Source of the DNA: Echinostoma caproni
Lineage: Eukaryota > Platyhelminthes > Trematoda > Plagiorchiida > Echinostomatidae
DNA length: 10,491 nt
Assembly (NCBI GenBank): GCA_900618425.1
Contig: UZAN01040868.1
Location: 48,257-58,747, forward strand
Direction of reading: 5' to 3'
The position numbers and the translations under genes are program-made. The notes beneath the pieces were generated by a model. The model was not told the origin of the DNA and searched no databases. It was given only the letters and a program-made list of their open reading frames with translations. Positions 1-7,411 of this stretch are shown piece by piece (position 1 is the first letter of the stretch; the number at the start of each line of letters is the position of its first letter).

Positions 1-48
1 TTAAATACATATATATACATATACATATATATATATATATATATATAC
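1..48. repeat. TA-rich microsatellite
   Basis: The window opens with alternating TA/CA steps that become an uninterrupted TA run ending just before base 49. It is a simple-sequence repeat cut by the window edge, so its full length is unknown. No gene signal is visible in it. Confidence 0.95.
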
Positions 49-319
49 CCGAATCGCTTGTAACAGTGACGCAATGACTTTACTCGTCGAACGGTTGTTA
101 TCTCGTTCACCGGGAGATGTTGATATTTTGAGAGATTTGGAGCTAAAATCAATAACCGCTTTGAACACCCTCTCATCTGTCAGCCGACATTCTCAAACTG
201 TATTTAGAATGCAATTTACGGCATTTGAGAAAAAAAGTAGCTAATTTTAGTTATTGTGCCTCGGATTAGTAAATTCCTTATTTTGTCGGCTACTCGGCAA
301 AGCTGCGGAAAATGATTCA

Positions 320-645
320 CTATTTTGGTATACTACTGTTGCAAACCTTCTCGACAGTTTCGAATGTTATTTCGTTCGGTTGTTTGCTGCATATTCTGAG
401 GAGCGGGTCACCAGGAGCAGCCCCTAACCCCACTGGTTTGCTGGATTTATTTTGAGACTCTGAAATAAATCTAAGGGAACTAAGGGAATAGAGGGTGTCC
501 TTTGACACTGTCCGGGAGGTTTTCTCATACTTCCTTGAGATGGAAAACGACGGGAGTTATAAAACACTTTCGGTGGTAGAATAGCCTTCTTTTTGTTACT
601 TACATCTGTGAAAAAGTCATTGGGTTTTGTCGTTACTGACTCCAT
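320..645 (-). other. Candidate two-exon fragment, unrecognised
   Basis: On the minus strand an ATG at 643-645 begins a 14-codon stretch (MESVTTKPNDFFTD) that ends exactly at a consensus donor, GAT|GTAAGTAAC, near base 603. About 130 bases further on there is a pyrimidine-rich acceptor ending TTTATTTCAG near base 474. It is followed by a 48-codon stop-free run to a TAG at 320-322, containing SKPVGLGAAPGD and KQPNEITFETVEKV. The two pieces do not join in phase: splicing from the first exon enters another frame and stops after about 11 codons (ending NQWG). So either an exon between them is missed, the locus is a pseudogene, or the signals are chance. No domain, signal peptide or polyadenylation signal is recognised. 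Low confidence. Confidence 0.18.
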
Positions 646-772
646 AACTAATCCATCTCTTTTTCCAAGAGGTGGGTTTTCCGGACAGATTGCGTCAGTG
701 TTTATTCGTACGGCATAAAAAGTGAGCTCCTGGAGGACAGCGTTCTAAAGCGTTGTTTGTTCTCTCATCCAA

Positions 773-798
773 AATTATTATTAATATTATTATTATTC
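773..798. repeat. ATT trinucleotide microsatellite
   Basis: Bases 773-798 are an imperfect ATT/ATA array. A similar short ATT run occurs at 5552-5567. Both are ordinary simple repeats. Confidence 0.8.
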
Positions 799-830
799 TT
801 ACTGAACCGAAACAAGCTTTTCCTGTGATG

Positions 831-900
831 AATTTGAAAAGAGAAGCCAGTATAGCAACATTGCACGATTTATGTAATGGACGATTTCGCTGCATCTCAA
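831..900 (-). repeat. Dispersed repeat A, inverted partial copy
   Basis: The reverse complement of 831-900 matches 3801-3870 closely, including TTGAGATGCAGCGAAATCGT and CTATACTGGCTTCTCTTTTC. I count about five differences in the first 64 positions. The copy is inverted relative to the other two copies of the family (1091-1296 and 3628-3870). Similarity may continue weakly to about base 960: a TTTGCCATGG block there resembles TTTGTCATGG in the plus copies, but a stretch between seems deleted or diverged. Two minus-strand frames stay open across this copy for 92 and 110 codons, yet the same frames are interrupted in the other copies, so a real protein is not supported. Confidence 0.75.
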
Positions 901-1090
901 TACATTCGGAACTGAGTTCAACCGAAGGTTGCCATGGCAAAGTCCACACAGCCGGTAACTGGTATGATCCATACTTGCAAAACACCAAGCTCTTCGACTG
1001 ACAAGCACTTGTGGATGATGCCAACACCTTCTGGATCGTGAGAAAGCATTTTCAGTGATTTCTACTAGTGACGACACCCGAATGCTGAAG

Positions 1091-1296
1091 ATCGCTGAGG
1101 CGATTACAATCGACTGATGGAAACCAATTCGGTGTCAACAAAAAGACTTGTTCATCAACTTGGGTTTGCCTTGGTGACGCCTTCCCCCAATTTACAAGTG
1201 TTTATTTTGTAATTCATTCCCGAACCCTAGATAGACATTGTATTTGTCTGCAGTAGGCACCAGTTGAGATGCAGCAAAATCGTTCAGGACATAAAT
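1091..1296 (+). repeat. Dispersed repeat A, direct copy 1
   Basis: This 206-base unit aligns without gaps to 3628-3833 with about eight mismatches by eye, roughly 96% identity. Both copies begin with ATCGCYGAGGCGATT, whose start can form a short snap-back (ATCGCC GA GGCGAT in copy 2), and both stop matching after GGACATAAAT. The sharp common left edge suggests a defined element end rather than a random duplication. No coding frame, terminal inverted repeat or poly(A) tail was found, so its class is unknown. Confidence 0.88.
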
Positions 1297-1986
1297 AATG
1301 CAATTATTATTGTTACCATTGACATACTAATTAATCAGCTAGCGTTATACAATAAAGCGAGCTTCACTGTTTTTGGTGCCAAGAACACAACCTATGCAAG
1401 ATGGGTGCAAATTTGTAAGGCGGATGCGGAGTGGGTTTGCTTTGAGAGCGAGTGAACCATGCAGGCAAACACGCATAGCATATGGTTTCAAGCGATTTAA
1501 TCTGACAATAAATGACATCAGAAATGCCGCGAATAACTAACTATTCGCTGTCTCGTCGGTTAATGTTTGTATTAGCTCAGCTAATTAGGATCTTTTGAAC
1601 CTTAGACTGGCGGGCCAGCTACACCAAATCTGCCCTTGTTGTAAAACTGCAATCACGCTGCAGATCAAGATAGGCACTTCGAATCAACTACCAGGATTTA
1701 CGATCAACGAGGGGCACGAAGAAGTTCAAAGAAGTGGCGATTAATTGGTTGAAAGATATTGACCTAATTCAACATCATCTACCAGGGAAAATCATTGGCT
1801 GAATTATTTTTGACCAATCTCTGTTCATGTTCTTCTAGCCAGTTGAATCACATCGAATTAGATTGATCCATAATACCGGCTTGGCAGTTCAGAGCAAGAC
1901 GTGTCCTACGCAGTAAAATCTAAACATTTGGAATCGTTACGACAATCAATTGTACTCCAGTTCACTCCCTTAACAAGACCATTTGC
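1297..1986. other. No gene seen
   Basis: AT-rich unique sequence. A 63-codon plus frame at 1264-1455 overlaps the end of repeat A and then diverges from the other copies; it shows no recognisable protein. The remainder has only short frames with many stops. No RNA gene was recognised. Confidence 0.6.
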
Positions 1987-2024
1987 CTCAGGTTTGCCAT
2001 GGCGCTCACTCAATCAAACCTGAG
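1987..2024. repeat. Inverted repeat, 10-base perfect stem
   Basis: CTCAGGTTTG at 1987-1996 is exactly complementary to CAAACCTGAG at 2015-2024, with an 18-base loop. It lies in otherwise featureless sequence, with no run of T after it and no adjacent gene. A role is not evident; it may be a remnant of a mobile element. Confidence 0.6.
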
Positions 2025-2773
2025 CAGAAACAGGCGAAGAGTGACGGGATTATGGGTTGGGGAATTTCTTGCACAGGATTTGACCGGCTCAAACAAACGA
2101 ACATGTTCAAGGTGTACAAAACAGACATTGCTTTTTGATGATACACGGATTCAGTGATTTACAACAGTTGCGACCTTGAAATCTAATCACTTGAAATAGA
2201 TAATAAACTTGTGAAGAAATCATCTTTTTCACATCGTGCACATTATCAAGTGATTTAATATAAACATTGAACTTCACAGGTTTTAGCTGTTGTTTAGTTG
2301 CCGGTCCACATCGTTGACAAACAAAGTAGTTTTATTTTGTGATAATATTATTTATTTAATATAAAACCACGGTATAATCTATATGTTCAAACACGTCAAT
2401 GGAGTTTCATCTAGCAACGGGTATGAAAGCGGGGCCACAATGCCGGGGTTCGAATAAATGAACTGACAATGGATATTGCTGGCGCACTGCCCTCCTAGTT
2501 TTGCTCAATTTGTTGATGTGTTGTTTTCCTTCACAACCATTAAAAAAATGAAACATAAATTGTTCTGTCGACTGAATCCCACAGACTGATGATTATGCAT
2601 CAAAACCAGCAACCCTCAAGCTTGATCGTAATATTCTGTACACATGGTCGGATCTCTAGTGTGTGTTGCACATCAAAAACACGTTCTATAGTTGTGTCCA
2701 TTCACGGTACCGAAGCAATGAGGGATGGTTCAATACACACAGCTCTGTGATAACTGCACTATAAAAGCTGCAT
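2025..2773. other. No gene seen; one tRNA-like B-box
   Basis: No supported coding region. GGTTCGAAT at 2447-2455 is an exact match to the RNA polymerase III B-box core, and TAGCAACGGG about 35 bases upstream is a poor A-box. The surrounding bases do not fold into a convincing tRNA cloverleaf by eye, so this may be a decayed tRNA-derived fragment or chance. Confidence 0.35.
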
Positions 2774-3119
2774 GTGAACTGCGCATGCGTGCTGTGCACT
2801 AGTTTGTCATTCTCACCGTTTGGCGAAATACAACAAACTGTTCGATCGATAGATTTGATTTGTCTCAGGAATAGAAATGGTTTCCGGAAAAATCGAATAG
2901 TTTATGAGTGCGAAACACTACAAAAATCAGAAACCGAAAAAGAGAACTTGTCACAATGTCCGAGAAAAGTTCCTGTTTGTGTGCCATACAAAAGGGACCA
3001 TTTATTTAGGTCACTTCCCCGCTGTCATACAAGTCGTACAAGTGGTACAAACTGCCTCCTATGTTATCTTCTATCGTACACGGGAAACCTCGGGAACATT
3101 CAAGAATGAGATGGACTGA
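2774..3119 (+). other. Overlapping open frames, unrecognised
   Basis: Two plus-strand frames are open together here. One is 111 codons from a GTG at 2774. The other runs from an ATG at 2904 to 3119 (71 codons), is rich in Lys, and contains a small Val-Gln repeat. Neither has a recognisable domain, and there are no convincing splice signals at the edges. The 9-base tandem repeat at 3025-3051 lies inside both. They could be a decayed exon or chance open frames; I see no decisive coding signal. Confidence 0.12.
3025..3051. repeat. Nine-base tandem repeat, three units
   Basis: The units TCATACAAG, TCGTACAAG and TGGTACAAA follow one another directly. In one plus frame they read as repeated VIQ/VVQ. 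This is a short local duplication and too small to suggest function on its own. Confidence 0.6.
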
Positions 3120-3200
3120 TGCCCAGGTCAAAACAAGATAAATCACGTGCAAAAGTAAACGCTATGGAAACTGTGACTCAGTGTGATCAGCTAAAATAAC

Positions 3201-3222
3201 TTAGGTCACTGAAATGACCTAA
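3201..3222. repeat. Perfect inverted repeat with six-base loop
   Basis: TTAGGTCA and TGACCTAA form an eight-base perfect palindrome around CTGAAA. The inner arms are AGGTCA and TGACCT, the half-site recognised by many animal nuclear receptors, here inverted with six bases between. Single AGGTCA-like words also occur at about 3008 and 3124. A binding role is inference only, as no promoter or gene start is identified nearby. Confidence 0.5.
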
Positions 3223-3356
3223 ACCAAACGGATTTTTACCCCTTGCAAATCCGATTAAATCACTGAAACGTTATTTGCTTGTTAACTCATACTTATTTGT
3301 TCAAATTGTTATTTAGCAGATTGAAGTCTTTTATGTGAAGATTATGAAAAGTTCAG

Positions 3357-3375
3357 TATATATATATATATATAT
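3357..3375. repeat. TA microsatellite
   Basis: An uninterrupted TA run of about nine units in AT-rich non-coding sequence. Confidence 0.9.
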
Positions 3376-3627
3376 CCATATAGCCTTATTTAGTCCTTCT
3401 ACGTCGAAAACTTTAGAAGTTTTATTATACCTTCAGGTTACAATCAGGACAATGCATTCGGTACTTTGTCAGTTTCCCGAAACTACACACCACTCGTCGA
3501 GGACATTTTTCTGATACAATTTCTTAATTTCAATCCCAAATAGTATCCCATTTAAGTTCAATGCTAGGATGATCACAGGAGCACATGATGTTCATCGTGA
3601 TCCACAGCGGTTTTGTTGAAATTGTGA

Positions 3628-3870
3628 ATCGCCGAGGCGATTGCAATCGACTGATGGAAACCAATTCGGTGTCAACAAAAAGACTTGTTCATCAACTTGG
3701 GTTTGTCATGGTGACGCCTCCCCCTAATTTACAAGTGTTTATTTTGTAATTCATTCCCGAACCCTAGATAGACATTGTATTTGTCTGCAGTAGGCACCAG
3801 TTGAGATGCAGCGAAATCGTCCAGGACATAAATCGTTGAATTTTGCTATACTGGCTTCTCTTTTCGAAAT
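3628..3870 (+). repeat. Dispersed repeat A, direct copy 2
   Basis: This is the most complete copy of repeat A seen. Bases 3628-3833 match copy 1 (1091-1296) without gaps, and bases 3801-3870 match the inverted copy (831-900), so this copy bridges the two and shows they belong to one family. It begins with the snap-back ATCGCCGAGGCGAT, followed by the perfect palindrome CGATTGCAATCG, which is mutated in copy 1. Its true right end is unknown. No tail, target-site duplication or transposase frame was found. Confidence 0.85.
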
Positions 3871-4110
3871 TGTGAATAGTTCAGAAGCCTCAGTGAGATC
3901 CGAACCCACGCATAGACGCCACCTACGCTGTTGTACAGCTGATCCACGACTTCAACATAACACTTCAATCTAACTAACGACAATTTGAATAAATAAGCTA
4001 GCCTTAGAAGTTCTTTCGGTGTACTCCGGTGAATTTTAAGGAAAACCGGTCGGGGCAGTTAGCGTACATGTTAACTGGTGGATGCCATATGCCTCAGTAA
4101 GTTGGATGTA
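3871..4110. other. No gene seen
   Basis: Non-coding sequence between repeat A and the SINE-like region. Only short frames are present and no RNA gene or repeat was recognised. Confidence 0.5.
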
Positions 4111-4160
4111 TCATCAACAGTGCCTGGTGCCTGTGAAAAACCGAATGGGTTAATCCAAAC
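4111..4160 (+). repeat. Repeat module C, copy 1
   Basis: Fifty bases here align without gaps to 4863-4912, with about eleven differences; the best-kept part is CGAATGGGTTAATCCAAAC. The module lies about 95 bases before the tRNA-like segment, so it may be the front part of a composite element. The second copy lacks the tRNA-like part, which argues that the two can occur apart. Confidence 0.6.
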
Positions 4161-4253
4161 ATTCATCATCTAAATTAGATGTATCATATTTACTTGTCAT
4201 TAGTGCTGAGGGATGAGTTGTTATGGAACTGTCTACCGGAATTAGGCTCCATG

Positions 4254-4408
4254 GCCGGGTAGTGGTGGACCGGTGGTAACGTCTCCAAACTATCACCTCG
4301 GGGGTGAATGTTCCAATCCCAACACCACCGTCTTTTCGATTCCTCCTTCCTAATAACTGTATCCTTATGTATTCAATACAGGGAAGTAAAAATGAAAAAT
4401 AAAAAATG
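4254..4408 (+). mobile_element. tRNA-derived SINE-like element with A-rich tail
   Basis: The segment TGGTGGACCGG at 4263-4273 resembles an RNA polymerase III A-box. GTTCCAATC at 4310-4318 differs by one base from the B-box consensus GWTCRANNC. Their spacing of 47 bases is normal for tRNA-type promoters. The sequence from 4254 to about 4330 has tRNA-like proportions but is not a usable cloverleaf. It is followed by about 60 bases of unrelated body and then an A-rich tail (AATGAAAAATAAAAAATG) near 4391-4408. This order, tRNA-like head then body then A-rich tail, is the layout of short interspersed elements that depend on a LINE for movement. No target-site duplication was identified, so the ends are approximate. 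Confidence 0.55.
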
Positions 4409-4862
4409 TACCATTTTCAGCCTATCCAACGAATCAAGAACCCGGGAATCATAAGAACTAAGTTTTGGTTGATATTATAATTCACGGGAATTCAAGTCAA
4501 ATGAGAACCAATTGTAGAAAGCGAAGAAAAAATAAAAAAAAGCAAATCATGACATGAGTTACACGGGTTACTTGTAAATCAGGCAGGATAAAGCACGGAC
4601 AGGCGATCGTGCGAGCAAATATACTGTTATGATGGGATCGAGTGGAAGAAAACGATGCAAAAATTTAAGAGATCGGCGAGCAATAAATGTGAAAATTTGT
4701 TCTTTATACTTATGAATAACGAGTTTGTGTGTTGCAAAATGATGAAGTGACAGAATATTTCAGGGAAAATCTTGCTACATGCGATGAAAATGTTTGTGAT
4801 AACCCACAAAGAGCACTGGACAGCTGCTTCGTCCTGTTTGGTACTCGTCAGCAATGCGTACT
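4409..4862. other. No gene seen
   Basis: A-rich sequence including short A runs near 4520-4545. An 80-codon minus-strand frame (4627-4869) is rich in Phe, Ile and Leu because the plus strand is A/G-rich. It shows no domain and no splice signals and is judged a chance frame. Confidence 0.55.
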
Positions 4863-4912
4863 GCATCAAGAGTCCCTAGCGCCTCTTAACAATCGAATGG
4901 GCTAGTCCAAAC
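4863..4912 (+). repeat. Repeat module C, copy 2
   Basis: Second copy of the 50-base module at 4111-4160, about 78% alike by eye. It is followed by the 21-base tandem repeat rather than by the tRNA-like segment. Confidence 0.6.
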
Positions 4913-4959
4913 TTACTACCGTAAAATCCAGCTGCTTCTATAATTTTTGCAATTCAAGT

Positions 4960-5022
4960 TGTCCGCATATCATTTTGAGATATCCGAGTATCATTTCAAG
5001 TTGCTTCAGTATCATTTGAAGC
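4960..5022. repeat. 21-base minisatellite, three units
   Basis: Three consecutive 21-base units (4960-4980, 4981-5001, 5002-5022) share the core TATCATTT and the preceding CCG/TTCAG step. A partial unit ending TTCAAGT may precede them. The array is diverged and shows no coding role. Confidence 0.7.
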
Positions 5023-5054
5023 CGTTTCCCTGATCTCATCAGAAATGTTAAGCA

Positions 5055-5170
5055 CATGTACTTTCCAAGCCTCCTAGCGATGTTTGGATGATCACTATGC
5101 AGACTATACACTTCTCAACATCCTGTTAAAGCGCGATGGAGACGATTGTGAGATATGCCTCGGTCACACA
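5055..5170 (+). repeat. Dispersed repeat B, copy 1
   Basis: These 116 bases match the reverse complement of 5937-6050 at roughly 78% by eye. Shared blocks are AGCGATGT, TGGATGATC, CTTCTCAACATC and TCACACA. A two-base length change lies near the middle. The differences fall about evenly over the three codon positions in the reading frame I tested, so neither strand looks constrained as protein. Together with copy 2 it forms a large inverted repeat around 770 bases. Confidence 0.7.
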
Positions 5171-5288
5171 TAAAAATTCCGATGGCAAATCTTGGTTGCT
5201 TACCTTTCTAGTGGGCGTATGCATCTCTCTTTCAGTGTGTATTCATTCATCTGCCCCTGAAAAGTCATTCAGATATATCCGGGACTAA
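5136..5288 (+). other. Small open frame with one hydrophobic segment
   Basis: An ATG at 5136 opens a 50-codon frame ending in TAA. It contains one strongly hydrophobic stretch (WLLTFLVGVCISLSVCI, about residues 19-35) flanked by polar ends, so a product would look like a single-pass membrane microprotein. The first 12 codons lie inside repeat B. No homologue is recognised and a frame of this size is expected by chance in 10 kb, so it is recorded only as a weak candidate. Confidence 0.1.
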
Positions 5289-5936
5289 AGTTTACTAACT
5301 TTACTCAGTCATGGAACCTTTTCAATTTTTTTCTGATTGTTGGTGGTCTCGATACTCGCTATATTAGGAACGACCTTAGCGGTGTTCCCATTGTGAAACT
5401 GAATCGTGAAATTGGAGTACCTCCATAATGTTTACTCACCTTCCGGTATTCGGGTAACCTTAGGTGACAATAAGATTGTTCGCAAATAACCACTTTTGAA
5501 CGTCATAGCTTACTATTATCCACCCCGCTTATGTTTGCAGTGGAGCAGTATTTTATTATTATTATTAGCAGTAAAGATTATTGAATTCAGAGTCCACACA
5601 CAGAACAGTGGATTTTTCTAATATTTTAAATTAGAATGTTTTGTAAAGTTGCTCGGCTGTTATCAAATTTATTGTATATTTTGACAGCCCTCGTTACGTT
5701 ATTTCAATCGCATTTGGCTTGAAATAGAGATAGATATCATTCCGTTCTGGATGCATGATCAAACTGGTCATTTTGCTAGTTCAGTTCTTGAAGGGTAGAA
5801 TTTTAGTTAGGGCTTCTGTGGCGATAAGACAGAGATATAGTATCAACTGTAAGCGTCCCAGTAAACAAATCGAGGGAGAGACGCGTACACATGCTAGCAA
5901 TATGAACAGTCATGACACGTCATTGGACTTGGAGCG
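5289..5936. other. No gene seen
   Basis: The interval between the inverted repeat B copies. It includes a short ATT microsatellite (5552-5567). A 62-codon frame at 5755-5943 has no recognisable features. No transposase remnant was found that would make the flanking inverted repeats the ends of a DNA transposon. Confidence 0.5.
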
Positions 5937-6050
5937 TGTGTGACTGAGGCACGTCTCACAACCGCCTGCCTCGCGCTTCAGCACGATGTTGAGAAGTCCA
6001 TGCTGCATGGCGATCATCCAGACATCGCTGAGAGGGTTGAGAAGCACATG
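5937..6050 (-). repeat. Dispersed repeat B, inverted copy 2
   Basis: Inverted partner of 5055-5170. On the plus strand this copy lies in an open frame from about 5916 to a possible donor, CTTCAG|GTAATA, at 6090. That frame contains HGDHPDIAERVEKHMN, which faintly recalls the HPD(I/V)A step of kinesin-light-chain-type tetratricopeptide repeats. The matching frame in copy 1 has a stop and a shift, and no pyrimidine tract precedes the frame, so an exon is possible but not supported. Confidence 0.6.
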
Positions 6051-6176
6051 AACAGGGAAGCTCTGATGAGGTCAACGAAAAAGCTTCAGGTAATACTGAG
6101 ATGGCGTGAGATTTTAACCGGACATCTTAAAATAATATAGAAACAACTTGAATTGTATAAGGCATAGGAAAATGTC

Positions 6177-6386
6177 CTAAGGATCTGGAGAACATCTAAG
6201 AGTCTTTCTTGAGTATCTTTGGGGAGATAACAGCAGACTCGTACAACAAAACGGATAAACGATAGGCAACAAAGACAGTAGTGGATCAGATTGCGGGTAA
6301 CCTATAAAGCTTCCGAGCGTAGGACATAAAATTATGATGATTTTTGTGATCTTTCCAAAATCAAAAACACTTTTTCGGACCAACAT
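6177..6386 (-). pseudogene. Thumb or C-terminal domain remnant of the LINE
   Basis: A 69-codon minus frame with ITKIIIILCPTLGSFIGY, then YPFCCTSLLLSPQRYSRKTL. LINE ORF2 proteins of the CR1 type carry, after motif C, a helical region with a conserved 'Lys...Cys...Leu...Ile/Tyr' stretch and a 'Leu-Tyr-Cys-Ser-Pro/Ala' step before a Lys-rich segment; this fits in order and spacing. The assignment is weaker than for the palm motifs. Beyond 6177 the minus strand runs into repeat B without a recognisable C-terminal end. Confidence 0.5.
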
Positions 6387-6491
6387 AAATTGAGGGGAAT
6401 TAACACATCAAGATACGTAACAACCACAAGTTGGTTAACGATATGGCCCCATAAGTAAGGTTAGAATAGCCTATTTGAGGGGTGAAAGTGA

Positions 6492-6765
6492 CTAAAGCGC
6501 CACGATGGGCGACTCCGACGACAACGTTGTCTGTGCAGTTAATAAGCAGGGTATTGGGAAAACAGGCATGGATGAAATGTACGTGGAAGGAAAAAACGGG
6601 AACAGGATGGCACCTTGTATTACTCCTAGTGTAAAGATTGGGCGAGAGGAGGAACGCCCAAGGTAATGTATGAACTGTGATAAATTTGTGAAGTAATCTG
6701 TGATTACCGCAGGTGCAGTGTTTATCAAATTACACCTTTCAACGCAAATAAAGGCGTCACTATAA
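6492..6765 (-). pseudogene. Reverse transcriptase palm remnant, motifs A to C
   Basis: The frame opens with NYSDAF at 6750-6767, the motif A region whose Asp normally binds catalytic metal. It continues without a stop to TLGVIQGAILFPFF, the motif B counterpart of GVPQGSVLGPLLF. A frameshift follows. In the next frame NCTDNVVVGVAH (about 6505-6540) sits where FADD-V normally occurs; Asn replaces the second Asp, so the active site is broken. Spacing of the three motifs is close to the family norm, which supports the reading despite the shifts. Confidence 0.75.
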
Positions 6766-7095
6766 TTAAAGAAACATTCTGACAGCCTCCTTGTTTTTAT
6801 TGAAAGCCTGAAGAATATAGTGGACCAGAGAAGCTAGGGCATCCAGTTTTGCACGAGAGCAGTAGTACATACGTCGGTTGGGGTCTTGTACATTCAGCTG
6901 AGATGACATTTCCTCATGGAGTAAATTCTAGAAGATCTTCAACACAGCAGACGTACAAAAGATGGGGAAGAATGATGTTCTTCTTTTAAGCCCCGGGGTG
7001 ATGGAGGAAGATTTTCACCGATCAGGTACAGGTCTATTTTTCATGTACTGATTAAGTAGATCGGTGAGTACTGCTGAATGTGTGAGAGCACATTC
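6766..7095 (-). pseudogene. Reverse transcriptase finger region remnant
   Basis: Reading on in the frame of the endonuclease part, the minus strand gives ECALTHSAVLTDLLNQYM and KNRPVPDR followed by TGA, where LINE polymerases normally have Trp (a one-base TGG to TGA change), then KSSSITPGLKRRTSF and TSAVLKIF. These fit the Leu-x-x-Leu-Phe-Asn, vPxxWK and nYRPIslt-LxKixE finger blocks of CR1-like elements, the YRP part being altered. Further on, SRAKLDALASLVHYILQAFN and KNKEAVRMFL approach motif A. Stops interrupt at two or more places. Confidence 0.72.
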
Positions 7096-7411
7096 AGCAA
7101 TCGAGACCGGGTGATTCATTGGGTTTGAGAAGCAATAACTCATTTAGAACATCCACTTGTTGAATAGCCAAGGGTTCCGTAACGCAGAGGTAGGTGTTTG
7201 TGCTGTCGAGCGACGGTAACATCTCTCTGTGATTAATGCCTTTATTAAATGTCCGATTTGGCTCCTCAACGTCCACTGTTGTCCGAAGCATAATTGAGAA
7301 TTGATCACATGATTGCTCGAGAGTCTTCCAAGTCTCTCGGTAGGTTTTATTATGCAGGTTTGTATGTGTGTAGATTCCGTTCATTGTAAGTTCCCCGCCT
7401 TTGGACAGCAA
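7094..7411 (-). pseudogene. Linker and first reverse transcriptase block
   Basis: This 105-codon minus-strand frame ends LLLLKPNESPGLDC followed by a stop. The Lys-x-x-x-Ser-Pro-Gly-x-Asp pattern is the hallmark at the start of LINE reverse transcriptases (KSPGPD-like), and the preceding VDVLNELLLL matches the usual amphipathic helix before it. The segment is in a different frame from both the endonuclease part and the following finger region, so at least one frameshift lies at each end. The first residues (MLSKGGELTMN) overlap the other frame and the N-terminal edge is uncertain. Confidence 0.8.

Noticed and set aside
695..1077. Two overlapping minus-strand frames of 110 and 92 codons and a plus frame of 82 codons
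   Set aside because: They overlap the inverted copy of repeat A and an ATT microsatellite; the corresponding frames are broken in the other copies.
4254..4330. Functional tRNA gene
   Set aside because: A- and B-box-like words are present but the B-box is imperfect, no full cloverleaf forms by eye, and an A-rich tail follows, so a SINE fits better.
4627..4869. Minus-strand 80-codon frame resembling a membrane protein
   Set aside because: Hydrophobicity comes from A/G-rich plus-strand sequence; no motif, start context or splice signal supports it.
5940..6140. Kinesin light chain exon
   Set aside because: Only an HPDIA-like word is shared, the segment is a dispersed repeat with a broken second copy, and no good acceptor precedes it.
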